This document shows, in pieces, positions 1 to 11,131 of a DNA stretch of 64,000 bases. The first letter of the stretch is position 1. Every line of letters begins with the position of its first letter. The stretch is from Linyphia triangularis (taxonomy: Eukaryota > Arthropoda > Arachnida > Araneae > Linyphiidae): the NCBI GenBank assembly GCA_963978545.1, contig OZ021729.1, positions 6,755,501-6,819,500 of the forward strand, read 5' to 3'. The notes under the pieces were generated by a model that had not been told where the DNA came from, made no database searches, and saw only the letters and a program-made list of their open reading frames with translations. Both the position numbers and the translations under genes were made by a program.

Positions 1-620
1 TAACTAATGTCGCCAATTTGGCTTACTTTTGAAAGATACCAAATTTTCCTAGCCAGAGATCAGAAATCGTTTGCGCTTTTTGCCAGACGAAAAAATATGT
101 TCTCTTTTTGGCAAGTTATGACATATTTGGCAATCAGATTGTAGTTCAACTCATTCGAAGTCGATTTTTGACCAGTTTCGGCCATTTTTGCCACGGCAGA
201 CCATTGGATTCTTAATCTACTCACTTTTCTCCGATTTCTATAAAAAATTCAGAATGATGTTCGATGGGGTCCAAAAATTGCAGTCGCCTCTCCGACTAAG
301 ACGATCCAACTTTCTTGGCGTCAAATACTTAAGAGTCGGCAATAAATATTACGTCATCAATGGCCTAATATTTATACCAAATAAAAAAACAATGCTTATT
401 ACTATGCAAGTTACAACATATTTGCCAAACGGATATAGTTCAACTCATTCTAAATTGATATTTGTACAGCTTCGACCATTTATGGCCCCAGAAGACCAGT
501 ATATTCATAGTCTACTAGCTTTTACTCAACATTCTATAAAAAGAAATTAAGAAAATCAGAATGATGTTCAAAGAGATACTCTTACAGTCGCCTTTCGGGC
601 TGACATCAGTCGCAAAGTAA
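1..620 (+). repeat. Two tandem right-half copies of a palindromic element
   Basis: Bases 1-300 match the right half of the palindromic element at 60303-60965 (shared runs around the 'cgccaatttggcttac' and 'aattgcagtcgcc' segments). A second, more diverged copy of the same half follows at about 325-600, ending again in 'cagtcgcctttcgg'. The open frame here is a by-product of the repeat. The left half of the element lies outside the window or is missing. Confidence 0.6.
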
Positions 621-631
621 CCTCTCTCTAC

Positions 632-1865
632 TGTTGCGTGGATGGGTTCGAAAGATTTGAAGCCAAAGCAGATCAAAACTTGCAGAAATTTATTCCGATA
701 TAACTCTTCACAGATTCTGTTACAACTCCAGAACTTCTCGTTCTAGTAGACTCAATACAGCTCTTTACACAACAATAGAGCACAAAACAGCATTTAAAAA
801 CTTGATAACACAACTTCTAAAATCGCTGCAAAAGACAATGCAATACAGTTCGCTTTAGAGCTACTCTGAATGCTCACTGAGACTCAGTATCTCAACTCAG
901 TAATTCCAGTCAACTAACTCAGTCAACTCATGGCCGGGCTTATACAGGAGTCAAACATTCTGGAAACTTCTAGAGGTAGATATTTGGAGAACATTCCAGA
1001 TCGTAGTCGAAAAGTCCTATACATGTGCATAGGGACCGAAAATGTCGCCAAATGGACGCCAAGTTTGGCGAAATTTGGTGGTTTCTCGCCAAATTTGGCG
1101 ATAAAAATTAGTTGCCAACTTGGCTCTATCTTGCCTATTTGGCGAGATTTCCATTACCATAATGTTAAATGCCCTGCTCCTTGTAAAACTCGCTTCCCAG
1201 CGTTACCTCTGTAAAACTCGTTATCAAGCATTAAGACCCATATTGCAGGGAAGCCAACTTAAGACGAACTATTACACTGCCTTATGCAAAATGTACATAC
1301 ATTTTCCAATGCAATACAGTTCGCTTTGGGAACTCTAGCTGAGACTCAATATCTCAACTCAGTAATTCCAGTCAACTCACTGACTAACCCAACTCAGTCA
1401 ACTACTGACTAACCGCTCATTGGCCGGTCTTATATAGGGGAGGCGAACATTCTTGAAACTTCTAGAGGTAGATATTTGGAGAACTTTCCAGATCGTAGTC
1501 GAAAAGTCCTATACATGTACATGGGGACCGAAAATGTCGCCAAATGGTCGCCAAGTTTGGCGACATTTGACGATTTCTCGCCAAATTTGGCGACAAAAAT
1601 AAGTCGCCAAAACCGTCACCAACTTGGCTCTATCTCGCCAATTTGGCGAGATTTCCATTACCATAATGTTAAATGCCGTGCTCCTAGTAAAACTCGCTTC
1701 CCAGAGTTACCTCTGTAAAACTCGTTATCAAGCATTAAGTCCCATATTGCAGGGAAGCCAACTTAAGACGAACTATTACACTGCCTTATGCAAAATGTAC
1801 ATAAATTGTCCTATTTACAAAATTAACACTACGAAATATTTACAAATATACAAAAATTCATAACA
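632..1865 (-). mobile_element. Solo LTR, family LTR-1, with internal tandem duplication
   Basis: The segment has TG...CA ends (TGTTGCG...CATAACA) and is flanked by a 4-bp TSD, CTAC (628-631 and 1866-1869). Read on the minus strand, the usual LTR order appears: start TGTTA..., a motif-rich U3, a TATA box (weakened in one copy), then AATAAA near the far end. It is 1234 bp against 730-763 bp for sister copies, because about 471 bp (about 840-1310, repeated at 1311-1790) is duplicated in tandem, doubling the promoter and the TTGGCGA cluster. No internal gag-pol is present. The superfamily is not decided; a 4-bp TSD occurs in some Ty3 elements. Confidence 0.82.
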
Positions 1866-1869
1866 CTAC

Positions 1870-3092
1870 GATTCCTAGGAATAAGAATAAAGCAACGTAC
1901 TTAAAGGCGCACCAGCACATCAGAAATCCAAACATTTTATCTTTTGAGCAGTAGTAGTCGTAGTCTCTGTCAGCGCACCATTTTTTGCAGTAATACTCAT
2001 TCTGCTTTGGACAACTAGGAGCATAATCATCATCAGCTAAAATCTCACCTTTAGAGCAAGAATGAATTATTGAGAATTATTACAATACTAATTATTACAA
2101 TACTAAAAATCACCCTTACCTGATATCAGTGAGAGTTGTTAGTCGGACTCAGTCATCGATTTAGATAGATAAATAACTGGATAGACTGCTCTAATGGCAA
2201 TGCAAGGGGGGAAAATGCGCAGGTGGTTGGTGATGATGATGGATGGACGATTAACCAATCACAGTTCACTTTTATAGTTGGGTGGAAATGCGAAACACTT
2301 TATTAAGTTCTAGAGTATATATCTTTTTGCATATTATTACTAATTACAGTCTACTATTGACAATGGACAATTCCTGCCTTTTTAATTTTTTTTTTTTATC
2401 TAATTCTAAATGTTTCGAAAAGTCCATAAACCAAAAAATTTCTGCTTAATGCGTTTTTTTTTTTTTTTTTTTTTAAATTTGCGATCAAAATTACCTTGTT
2501 CGACGTTGGCGAGAAAACAACTCATTCGGCTGGCATTGAATGTGACGTCACGTCTTCGCAAACATCTTGACTTGAAATGCAGCAGCGGAAAACAGATTTG
2601 CAAGTTTCTCGCAAATCACGCCAACCTATACGGAATGTGGCAATGGCAATGGTCTACCAACGTCAACTATTTGGCAGAAACCTCGCGATAACCATAGAAA
2701 CGATAGGGTTTCTTTACGTCACGAATTTTGTTGACTGTTTTGATCAGACTGGTTTTGGCTCGGTTTTGAGGCATTTTCTTTTATCAATATTTAAACAACT
2801 AATTTTTTTAAAGAACTTTTGTTTAAATATTTGGAATCAGAAGGAAATTCTTCATAAATATATACAAATTTCACTCATTTTTAAAAAATGCGGGAATTAT
2901 CCATTCTGTTGCTGTACAGCCCAAGATTTTATTTTCAATCCACGGCAATCCGTATTTTTTTTTTAATCCACCCAACAATCTGGCAACGACTTCATTTTCG
3001 TAGCGTTAAGCAGTCTATCCAGTTGATTATCTATATCGATGGTTTCAGTGCGCTCTAATTGGCTGCGTATGATTCCATTCCTATATGACGTC
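1870..3092. other. Intergenic; possible element bounded by a 40-bp inverted repeat
   Basis: No gene is recognised. A roughly 40-bp imperfect inverted repeat (about 2152-2192 and 3006-3045, core 'ctggatagactgct') encloses about 850 bp with poly-T runs at 2383-2397 and 2455-2474. It could be the terminal inverted repeats of an old DNA transposon, but no clear TSD is seen. Confidence 0.3.
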
Positions 3093-3201
3093 ATTGAACT
3101 AAACATCCCAACCTTTGAAATTCCCGTAAAAATGCTTAAATGGTGTAAAAAGTGGGAAAACGAATGTCTTCAACACTGAGTTCTCTTTGCTTGAACATAG
3201 C

Positions 3202-3446
3202 TATACTAAACTTCAACTTAACTAGACATCACTTAGACGGTAGATCGTGACAGTGCTCATAGATATTTAATCCATTTTGGCGGCGTGAAAGCATAATGTT
3301 CGCCAAACCATAACCCTATAGAGAACAAAAGGCTGTAAGGTTTGGCGAGAATTATGTCTTCACTCCCCCAAAATGGATTAAATACCTATGAGCACTGTCA
3401 CGATCTACCGTCTAAGTGATGTCTAGTTGAGTTGAAGTTTAGTATA
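3202..3446. mobile_element. Palindromic MITE (MITE-P), TA target duplication
   Basis: This is an almost perfect foldback of about 245 bp. Both ends read TATACTAAACTTCAACT (inverted) and the arms pair over most of their length around a centre near 'cctatagagaac'. It interrupts repeat B inside 'catagc...atga', where other copies read 'catagctcatcg', consistent with a TA duplication as in Tc1/mariner-type MITEs. It has no coding capacity. A sister copy lies at 14104-14348. Confidence 0.85.
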
Positions 3447-3575
3447 ATGAATGATTGTTTTTTCTCCTCTTCTCAGTTTCACTTGTAAGAAAAGATATTA
3501 TAAGAATTATCGAAAAGTATAATCGCCAAAATTTCCATTTTGGTGAAGTTTTTGTTTTGTTTTTTTTGTTATATA

Positions 3576-3633
3576 TTTTATTATTATTATTATTATTATT
3601 TATTATTATTATTATTATTATTTTAAAGTCTTA
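3576..3633. repeat. (TTA)n microsatellite
   Basis: A run of TTA/ATT trinucleotides inside repeat B. Confidence 0.9.
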
Positions 3634-3774
3634 TATTTCAATTATCGCAAAAAAATATCGTCAAACTGGCAATTTTTTCTATAAGAATAATGAAAATTTA
3701 AAAACGGTAAGTGACACAAATCCATATGAGTAATAAAGTGTAATTGAAAGTTGTGCGATGTTCCACACCCCTAG

Positions 3775-4390
3775 TTTCAATTACCGTACATTACTTACTT
3801 AACCCTTGCTTACCTAACCCTTGATTAAGCGCGTGACCTTTTGTCGCGTGGTTCGGTTAGTCGCATGGGGAACGAATTTCTCGAAAATTCAAATTTTCGT
3901 GTACACCATTAAATTCATGACCAAATATCGAAGTAAGTGGGTATTTTAATTAAAAACACAACCGTTATTGAACAGAATAAATTAAATATTCAAATAATAT
4001 TTTTTTAATTATTTGAAACAAAAAAAACACCCGGTTTATTGAGAAATTGATTTTGTGGGATACATTTGTTAACCGCGTGACTGACTCAGAGTTAATGGAC
4101 TAAATAGAGGATGCCTTCAAACAGTTGTTCGTCTGTACATTAAGAGTACACACCCAATTAATGTATCAATTTTAACTTAATTACCTTATCATAATTTATT
4201 GACTTTAAATTAGAAACTATATTTGTCGCTAAAGCTACGAAATTTTGGATCCAAGAATGCTGATCTTTTCTTTAATCACTTGCTGTTACACAACTTAACC
4301 CTTTTACCAATTATTGGAAAAGTCATTTAACAAAAGGTTGATTTCAGATGTCAGGTACCTCAAACAACTGATCGAACGCAGTATCAGAAA
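3775..4390. other. Intergenic, nothing recognised
   Basis: AT-rich sequence with two 'taacccttg' motifs near 3800-3825. No gene or assignable repeat is seen. Confidence 0.5.
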
Positions 4391-4392
4391 TT

Positions 4393-4737
4393 TTGTTGAC
4401 TGTCCATCAAAACGGATTTTTGCGTATCCTTTTAAAACTTGTTCTGTGTAATTCTGATGTCAGTACCCCTACCACATCCCAGGATGCCAGTACTGTCACC
4501 TATCTCACGACTTCACAGTTAGACGAGTACGCTGGCTGCTTGTCAACCCTACGCAACTTCGCAGCTGATGTTGCTCGCCATTTCGACACCATTGACGATT
4601 TCTACAAGTTTGGATCCGACAACAGGTTCATGGTACCTCTCCTTAAACATTTCAATGCGAAACCCCTTGAAATCAGAGAGCAATTTGCTGCACAGAGACG
4701 TAAGATGTCTTCCCGGCGTTCCACACCTGCGATCTAA
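4393..4737 (+). pseudogene. LINE ORF1 C-terminal relic (uncertain)
   Basis: This open frame ends at 4737 and is followed by 'ctcctcccacctgccatttc', which matches the segment just after the stop of the intact gag ORF (7268 onward). That suggests the end of ORF1 in a related LINE whose ORF2 is mostly deleted. The peptide (ending ...SSRRSTPAI) is not recognisably similar to a known domain and lacks zinc knuckles. The assignment rests on the shared 3' flank only. Confidence 0.35.
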
Positions 4738-4844
4738 TTCCTTTCCTGCTTAGCTCCTCCCACCTGCCATTTCCTCGTTTCTTACTGGATGTCAAGTTTA
4801 GCCAGCATCTTCTTATAAAGAGCGCTTTGGATTTTTTCGTATTG

Positions 4845-5067
4845 ATCAAGAATCAATCAAAAAATTAATCAATTTAGAGATCTAAAAATTGACAAAATAT
4901 CTGAGTTTATTGCCAAATTAAACATTAAATTTTTCAAAAATGCTATGGATGAGGAAGATGACTTCCAGGATATATTTGCATATGAAACCCTCTCTGAGGA
5001 TATCAGGCATAGACCTTTTGCTGCGTTTTCTCTCTCAGATGCAGTTATGGCCAGAGCTTACAACTAA
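4845..5067 (+). pseudogene. C-terminal tail of a LINE reverse transcriptase (relic)
   Basis: A frame open from about 4845 to the stop at 5065-5067 encodes a tail containing 'ISEFIAKLNIKFFKNAM' and 'YETLSEDIRHRPFAAF'. Its spacing and composition resemble the region after the thumb of jockey-type LINE polymerases (short helices, then a basic/proline end). It is too short to include the catalytic YADD box. Together with 4393-4737 it looks like an element with most of ORF2 deleted. Family placement is inference. Confidence 0.45.
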
Positions 5068-5600
5068 ATTCACCTTCTGCACTTTAGACATCTCCTGTGT
5101 ATATTTATAGCAGTGTACTTATTCCCCAATAACTAATAATCCATCGAAGCCAATTATTGGGGGAAGTGGATGGTTATTGAAGTGCTCAGCAATTCCCACC
5201 CAGTTAGGAGCCAAAGCCCTCCAGCAACCCACGGAAGGTTCTCTCTTGTAGAGAAAGGGAAATGGGTGGAGGTGTAGTAAAGCCCTATTTAATTATTTTA
5301 TTTATTACTATTTTATTGTTGTCTTTAAGACAACTCCTTGTACTGTAACTTTAGCATAATCTTAAATTATGCTACATTTATTCTTTTCAGTGAAATTACT
5401 TTCACTATATTTAGCTTACTATAGAGGAATCTAAATTCCCTACATTTATTCCCTTGTCCTTTTTTATGTTTAGAAAATGTTGAAAAACCAATAAAAAGCA
5501 AAAAATTTTGAAAAACTAAATAAAAAGCAAAAAATTTTGAAAAACCAAATAAAAACCAAAAAAAATTTGAAAAACCATATAAAAAAAAAAATTGTATTGT
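5068..5600 (+). repeat. LINE 3' UTR and A-rich tandem tail
   Basis: Non-coding sequence following the polymerase tail. It ends in three to four imperfect repeats of an A-rich unit of about 33 bp ('aaccaaataaaaagcaaa' type) at about 5485-5590. A repeated A-rich tail is typical of the 3' end of a non-LTR retrotransposon. Confidence 0.45.
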
Positions 5601-5908
5601 AGATAACCAACTCTCGTTGGATTTATTTTGTGATGTCCCAATTTTATATGTTCTTATTTATTTCTCATCACTGATGAGCTCTAATGTTTTCCCCTTGAGT
5701 GTTCTTTCCCCCTTTACTCAGTCATTCCTTGATCCTAAGTGAGACCATGCAAGTTCATTGCCAATTGGCAAAATTTAGATGAAGAGGTTACGCCCCCCTA
5801 GGGCACAGGTACCTTGCTCCAATGCAAATAAAAGAAAAAGATTAATCAATCGAACTTAGAGTTTCGAACTAGACAGACCTGCTCTGATCGCTCTCCTACT
5901 TTTTTCGT

Positions 5909-7264
5909 ATGGCTCCTCGCAAGAAGAGACTAGTTAAGCAAATCGAAACGAAGGGCTCTGTCCCTGATGTTGTTGACGAGGCTAACACTGATGTTGATGT
6001 TCCTGTTGATGTCCCTGCCCCAGATTTAACAACCCCTGAAAATTCTATGGAGTTAACTCAACCTGACGTTGAGAGTTGTAAAATTCTGGCCCCGGCAGAA
6101 GAGGTTTTACAGTACGAAGAGGCAAACCTCGCTAACATTGTTAGCCCCTCTTACGTACCTACCTGCTTTTACCTTGCTTCAGATGCGGACGGGAAGAGTG
6201 CCATAAGCTTCCTGCACAAGAGGCTTCTTGAGCAAAATGGTATTCTGAACGCCCGTGTCACTAAAAATCTGATTTGCGTCACCCCTCAACAAGAGATTGA
6301 AGAGGCGCTAATTTACACCTGGCTTAAGGAACGTGGAGTTGATTTTACGCAAAATGATCCTGGCAAACTCACTTCATTTAAAGTAGTTGTCAGGGGATTG
6401 CCTGGATCTACGTCTCCGGTGGAGATTGACGACTGGTTTGCCACTGAGATGCCAGACTTCCAACCCAAATCAGTCACCCAGATGAGGAGAAGCCGTGGCA
6501 TAAAGATGCCTCTCTTTATCCTGGAGTTCCCCGGCCACCACAACAAAGAGAGCATTCTAACCTGGAAGATGCTGCTCTTCCTGCAGATTTCGATGGAACC
6601 TCTGAAGGGGAAACAAGCTCACGGACCCCGGCAATGCTTTAATTGTCAAAGCTGGGGCTCGCACTTGGCCTCTTCATGTTCGCTTCTCACTAGATGTCGT
6701 CACTGTGCAGCTGAACACCGCTCCAGTGACTGCCCGACCAAAGTTGGTCCCAAACGCTGCTGCAATTGCAACCAGGCGCATTGCAGTAGCTCCCACACCT
6801 GTCCTGCTCGCAGAACTTTGATGTCCAGAGGTAGAGAAGGCCCCTTGGTCAAGAAGGCGACCATTCCTTCTCTTATCTCCTCTAAAATGCGGGTGCAGAA
6901 ACCTCCGTTTTTGCCTAGACCCCTGCAACTTGCCAGGCTAAAGAAGCCTACCTATGCGGAAGTCGCATGCCAAGCAAACTGTCATACTCCAGGTTCCCCA
7001 GTCAACACGGCGACTGGCCCTGTTGTTTTGACCCCCATTCAGACAGCAGATTTTGCTTCCCAAATTGAAACAGAATTCATGGATAGCTGCATGTTCATTA
7101 AAGAGTGCACGCGCACATTTGAGTACACTGAATCATTGGTTTCTGACAGCTTCCAGAATTTTAATGAATGCTTAAAATGGACCCAGAAGCATGCACCCTT
7201 TTTCGAGCTTGTTGTTGATCTCCTCATCAAATTTCCATATCCTAACCTTCCCTTCGATGACTAG
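5909..7264 (+). CDS. Gag-like nucleic-acid-binding protein (LINE ORF1, jockey/X-element type)
   Basis: The frame encodes 451 aa and begins MAPRKKRLVK after the leader 'cttttttcgt'. In family terms it is the RNA-binding coat protein of a non-LTR retrotransposon, which coats element RNA and carries it to the nucleus. Seen in the sequence: a basic start, then an acidic N-terminus (about 15-80); a region at about 155-230 with 'FKVVVRGLPG', resembling the PRE_C2HC domain that precedes the knuckles in these proteins; three consecutive zinc knuckles, at about 243-257 (CFNCQSWGSHLASSC), 263-275 (CRHCAAEHRSSDC) and 284-298; then a basic linker and an acidic/aromatic C-terminus. No polymerase ORF follows. 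The frame is intact although the surroundings are decayed, so the copy is either recent or constrained. Confidence 0.82.
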   Translation: MAPRKKRLVKQIETKGSVPDVVDEANTDVDVPVDVPAPDLTTPENSMELTQPDVESCKILAPAEEVLQYEEANLANIVSPSYVPTCFYLASDADGKSAISFLHKRLLEQNGILNARVTKNLICVTPQQEIEEALIYTWLKERGVDFTQNDPGKLTSFKVVVRGLPGSTSPVEIDDWFATEMPDFQPKSVTQMRRSRGIKMPLFILEFPGHHNKESILTWKMLLFLQISMEPLKGKQAHGPRQCFNCQSWGSHLASSCSLLTRCRHCAAEHRSSDCPTKVGPKRCCNCNQAHCSSSHTCPARRTLMSRGREGPLVKKATIPSLISSKMRVQKPPFLPRPLQLARLKKPTYAEVACQANCHTPGSPVNTATGPVVLTPIQTADFASQIETEFMDSCMFIKECTRTFEYTESLVSDSFQNFNECLKWTQKHAPFFELVVDLLIKFPYPNLPFDD

Positions 7265-7660
7265 ATGACTCCTCCCACCTGTCATTTCCTCGTTTCCCAT
7301 TGGAGATTGAGTGAAGCCAGCTTCCTTCTTTTAGTCGGTCGCTGGGTGATTTGTTTTTTAATACTACTGTGTCAATGAGATCGACACAACTGCTACATTT
7401 TGCCTTCATGGCCATTTTCGACATGTGGAATAGTGCCCTTCGGGCTCGATCCACAATAATCCAATATTATAGTAATAATATAGTTCGTATTGAACTGTTT
7501 TTTCACCTACTGTGCTGTCCTGTCCGTCCCTTCTGTATTTTTTTGCCAATGATGACCTTCTCATCTTCGACGATCGCCCTTCGGGCTCATTTATTGACCA
7601 GTGGCATAGTGCCTCCGGGCTGGTACCACTCTAAATCATTATTAAAGTATTAAAGTAAAG
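7265..7660 (+). repeat. LINE sequence downstream of gag, ORF2 absent
   Basis: The first 30 bases repeat the segment after 4737. Then come two copies of a 'cccttcgggctc' motif (7437, 7577) and an end in 'attaaagtattaaagta', which looks like a short tandem 3' tail. There is no endonuclease or reverse transcriptase, so ORF2 has been deleted or was never in this copy. Confidence 0.45.
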
Positions 7661-7864
7661 TCTAACACTCAGATCCTTCATGATCTCGTCCGTACTCGTC
7701 TAGGAAACTTTTGGAGAAAACGGCATTGTCTTCTTCAATCACTTGCAAACAGTTCAAAAGACGCGACGAACAATTTAGATACTGTTGCACAAATTGTCTA
7801 TATATAGTGTAGTGACGTATTACTTTAAAATTCTATTGTAATTTATTTTATCTTATTTCATTTA

Positions 7865-8290
7865 TTAACAGCGATAATACAAGTTAGAAAAAGATGGCAA
7901 CACCTAAAGCAATCGATACATTTCGATATGTTTCTTCTTCGACGAATTGGCTGGATATTTCGAGAATGTTCTCTCGCGCCAAGTATAAATAAGACTGGAG
8001 ATCGGGAAAGATTCCGATTGACTTCGGATTTCGATGAAAGCTGATGTTTACCTTTTGGAGTGAGCTTGTATAATCGCTGAATTCGGAGCTGTTCTTATTG
8101 AAGCTTGTATTGAAGAGTAATATAGATTGCACTGTTCTTTGAATAACTTTTGTGAGCTCTTGAAGAGAGAATAAATCAGACGAAACGGTCTTTTCGCCGC
8201 CAACCTTAAAAAGGCAGAAACGACAGTAAGTATCTATTCTCTGCACAACTTCCAGCGAAAAAGCCGAAATTGACTATTTTCTAACGCGCT
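7865..8290 (+). repeat. LTR-like repeat G, copy 1
   Basis: Similar to 16945-17290 over its whole length (shared 'gataatacargttagaaa', 'caacacctaaa', 'tgaagcttg'). Both copies have a TATA-like box (TATAAATA at 7984 here) and AATAAA further downstream (8170), the order expected in a solo LTR. Ends and TSD could not be fixed. The 120-aa minus-strand frame across it is probably incidental. Confidence 0.45.
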
Positions 8291-9355
8291 TACGAAACTT
8301 CACATAATTATACAAAAAATACCTTAGATTCGACTCGGTGATATCTTTCAAAGAAAAAAAATTGAGTACCTAGGATAAAAGACAACGAAGAAAAAAAAAT
8401 ATTGAAATTTCCAAAACGAAATAAAAAAATGAGTTCTAGCCCGATTTTAATGTAAAATTTTAGACAAACGTCCAGCCCTAACTAAGCTATAGATCTTCAA
8501 ACGGATTGAATTATAGGATGCGGAATGTTTGAACTTAAAATCCTACGCTGGTTTAAACTTCGTTAAATAATTCTTTCTATTTTTAATTAATTTAAAACCA
8601 CTTTTTTTCATTTCATAATTTGGCGACAGATAAAGGCGATCAACATGTAATTGTGGTACATATATATATGCCAAAAGTTGCCAAACAGGTTTGCTATCAT
8701 TTCGAAGTTAGTTTTTCCGACATGTTAGGCTTAAGTGAGAATGAGCTTAATGTAATAGTATAGGCAGAACGAATTAGACTATGATTATATGGCTTATAAC
8801 ATCTTTAAAATTGAAATAATTTAATTTTTGAAGCGACAGAATTAAAGAGAAATATTTGTTCTTCAAATTGCATGTGTTATTTGAACTGTATAACAATTTA
8901 GAGTGAGTTAACTTTCAAAAACATTTTAATTTCGGAAAAGCTCCGTTTAAAAATGAAAATAATCACATTGTGTTGCAAGATACTATGGGCTGAATTGCAA
9001 AGTACAAATGTGGAGGTTATGCGAGCTGACGTAACAGTCAATTCATTACAGCGGGACTAAATGAAACACGCATTGTAATTGGCTAATGGATTGCAAAAAT
9101 GTCATTCGTTTTTAAAGATGTGTTGATTTTGTTTAATTTTCGTTGTAAAATGAAATCGTAGAATCATATATCATCAAAATTATAATTTCATAGTGAATTT
9201 TAAAATTGTTGTTAAGAAAATATTTTAAATTTTGTCAAATATCAATGGGTTGTTATGTGAACCAAAATAATGCTTGGCATAGTAAAAATAATTTATATTG
9301 CAATAATTAGACTGTAAAAAACTTGTAATATTTATTTGTAACAATTTATTAGAAT
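8291..9355. other. Intergenic, nothing recognised
   Basis: AT-rich sequence; one TTGGCGA motif at about 8620. No gene, tRNA or assignable repeat is seen. Confidence 0.5.
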
Positions 9356-9359
9356 AAAT

Positions 9360-9530
9360 TTTCAATAGGATGAACTCTCTGGCCTTGTATGTTAAAGGTG
9401 CCGGATTTGATTCCTGGATTAGGTGTGGATATTCGTTGTGATTCGGAATCCACATTAAGCTGTGGGTCCCGGACTTATTAGTCGTTATTATGCACTAAAA
9501 TAGGTCGTTGAGCGTACAAACTAAGCAATC
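9360..9530 (+). mobile_element. tRNA-derived SINE-2 relic
   Basis: Matches the SINE-2 body: a degraded tRNA head ('ctctggccttgtatgttaaaggtg'-like), a B box-like 'gatttgattcctgg', then 'gattcggaatccac' and the tail 'gtcgttgagcgtacaaac'. The A box is decayed and no TSD was found. Confidence 0.6.
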
Positions 9531-9689
9531 CAGCTGAAACTTGGCAGACAGGCTCTTTGTCGATGGCAACGTATTTCTTTAAGTTTTGGGGGTTAAGTTG
9601 CCATACACAAGTTTCTAGTACTCGTTCGTGGTCGATTTTGATGGTTACTGCCGTCCGCATTCAACCAATTTGTAAATTTTCAAGTAGAT

Positions 9690-10330
9690 TTTGGCATGTA
9701 AGATATCATTGAACTCAACTTGAAGAATTATGAATATTCATGGTACCAGATGTACCATAGGTGGTATTACTTCTGGTTTATCAAATTTGAAGATAAATAT
9801 AGCATGTTGGGTGTCGTTGGGCTTGTCTTGAAAAATCATGAATGTTTAAGGTACCAGGTATAGCATAGGTAATACCATTTTCGATTTATCAATTTCCAAG
9901 GTAAATATGGCATATTGGACTTTTGTTTTGACGAATTATGAATGTTTAAAGTACCAGCAGGTATGCTATTGGTACCACTTCCGGTTTATCAATTTTAAAG
10001 ATAATTATTGCATGTAAGGTATCGTCGAACTCAGTTTGAAGAATTATGAATATTCCTGGTACCAGGTGTGGCCGATCAAACGGTATAATGGTTAACGTGC
10101 TAGCTTCTAGACCGCGAGGTTGCGGGTTCGAGTCCCGTGTTAGGCATGGGTGTTTGTAAATGTATGCTGGCTTGTCTAATGACGAATGTTTCGGCGCATT
10201 ATAGCCCTCGTGTTGCTGACGGCGAAAGATAATCTGAAAACAACCAACCAACCTGGTACCAGGTGTACCATAGGTGATAAATAGAAAAACGATTAAACGG
10301 ACAAATTCAAAAAATTGTTTAAAAAAAGTT
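9690..10330. repeat. Degenerate tandem repeat, period about 109 bp
   Basis: The landmark 'rtgaatrtt..ggtaccag' recurs at about 9728, 9838, 9937 and 10045, and again after the SINE at about 10253, giving four to five diverged units. A SINE-1 copy interrupts the last unit. Confidence 0.7.
10071..10252 (+). mobile_element. tRNA-derived SINE-1
   Basis: The tRNA-like head has an A box ('tataatggttaacgtg') and a perfect B box ('gggttcgagtcccg'), followed by a tRNA-unrelated body ('tttcggcgcattatagccc') and the end 'caaccaaccaac'. It is flanked by a TSD 'cctggtaccaggtgt', present before 10071 and again after 10248. It carries its own RNA polymerase III promoter but is not a functional tRNA gene: there is no CCA-compatible acceptor pairing after the head and the body is attached. 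Confidence 0.85.
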
Positions 10331-10332
10331 CT

Positions 10333-11131
10333 GATATCCCCCAAAAAAACACTTTTGAAAAGTAGAAGAACCACCAACCTCAAAAATACAAAAAACTTTC
10401 TTGCAATAAAAAAACCATAAACATGATGAAAATTTTCAACCACAAATACAGTGATATAAAAAATGGCCAACCTCTGATTACAACTCTAGGTTGTGACTCG
10501 CTTAAGAATGTATGCTTACTTAGTTTATTTTTAAAATTTAAGTTCTCCTCCCATAAAAATTTACGCTGCTTGAGGTTGGCGCCCGTCTTAATTACTAACC
10601 TTTAAAACCCCCCACACAATAAAAACTTTCCAAAATGTATGTATCAACCAAACAAAAGCTTACCACAAACACTTCAATTTCCAAATTAAAAAATTCTTAA
10701 TAAAGATTCAAATGCAAGCGTTTGAGCACAGTTTCTCTATACTATTTTGAAAGTTACATAAACATGAAGATTTACACCACTTTGTATTTCCTATCTATCC
10801 AAATGAAATCATAAACTCGAATATTCGTGCAATATTCCATAAATTAGTTTAAAAGCAAGCATTGTTAATATTCCTATGACGGGTGCCAACCTCAAGCAGC
10901 GTAAATTTTTATGGGAGCGGAACTTAAATTTTAAAAATAAATTAAGTAAGCATACATTCTTAAGCGAGTCACAACCTAGAGTTGTAATCAGAGGTTGGCC
11001 ATTTTTTATATCACTGTATTTGTGGTTGAAAATTTTCATCATGTTTATGGTTTTTTTATTGCAAGAAAGTTTTTTGTATTTTTGAGGTTGGTGGTTCTTC
11101 TACTTTTCAAAAGTGTTTTTTTGGGGGATAT
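10333..11131. mobile_element. Foldback element, arms about 255 bp
   Basis: The left arm (10333-10587) and right arm (10878-11131) are inverted copies at near identity, with termini GATATCCCCC and GGGGGATATT. The 290-bp centre is AT-rich and non-coding. Mirror-image open frames on the two arms are by-products. Family is not assigned. Confidence 0.8.

Larger units (their letters stand above)
3093..3774 (+). repeat. Repeat B, copy 1 (3' part)
   Basis: This is one of at least six copies of a long interspersed repeat. Shared landmarks are 'aaattcccgtaaaaatg', 'cagtttcacttrtaag', 'tatcgccaaaatt' and the terminal 'gttccacacccctag'. Similarity stops at CTAG, followed by T. The copy is interrupted by the hairpin MITE at 3202-3446. 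Confidence 0.8.

Noticed and set aside
3455..3733. Leucine/isoleucine-rich 92-codon frame
   Set aside because: It is produced by the (TTA)n microsatellite inside repeat B.
7884..8246. 120-codon minus-strand frame as a host gene
   Set aside because: It lies across LTR-like repeat G; the frame is not kept in the sister copy at 16945-17290 as far as I can see.
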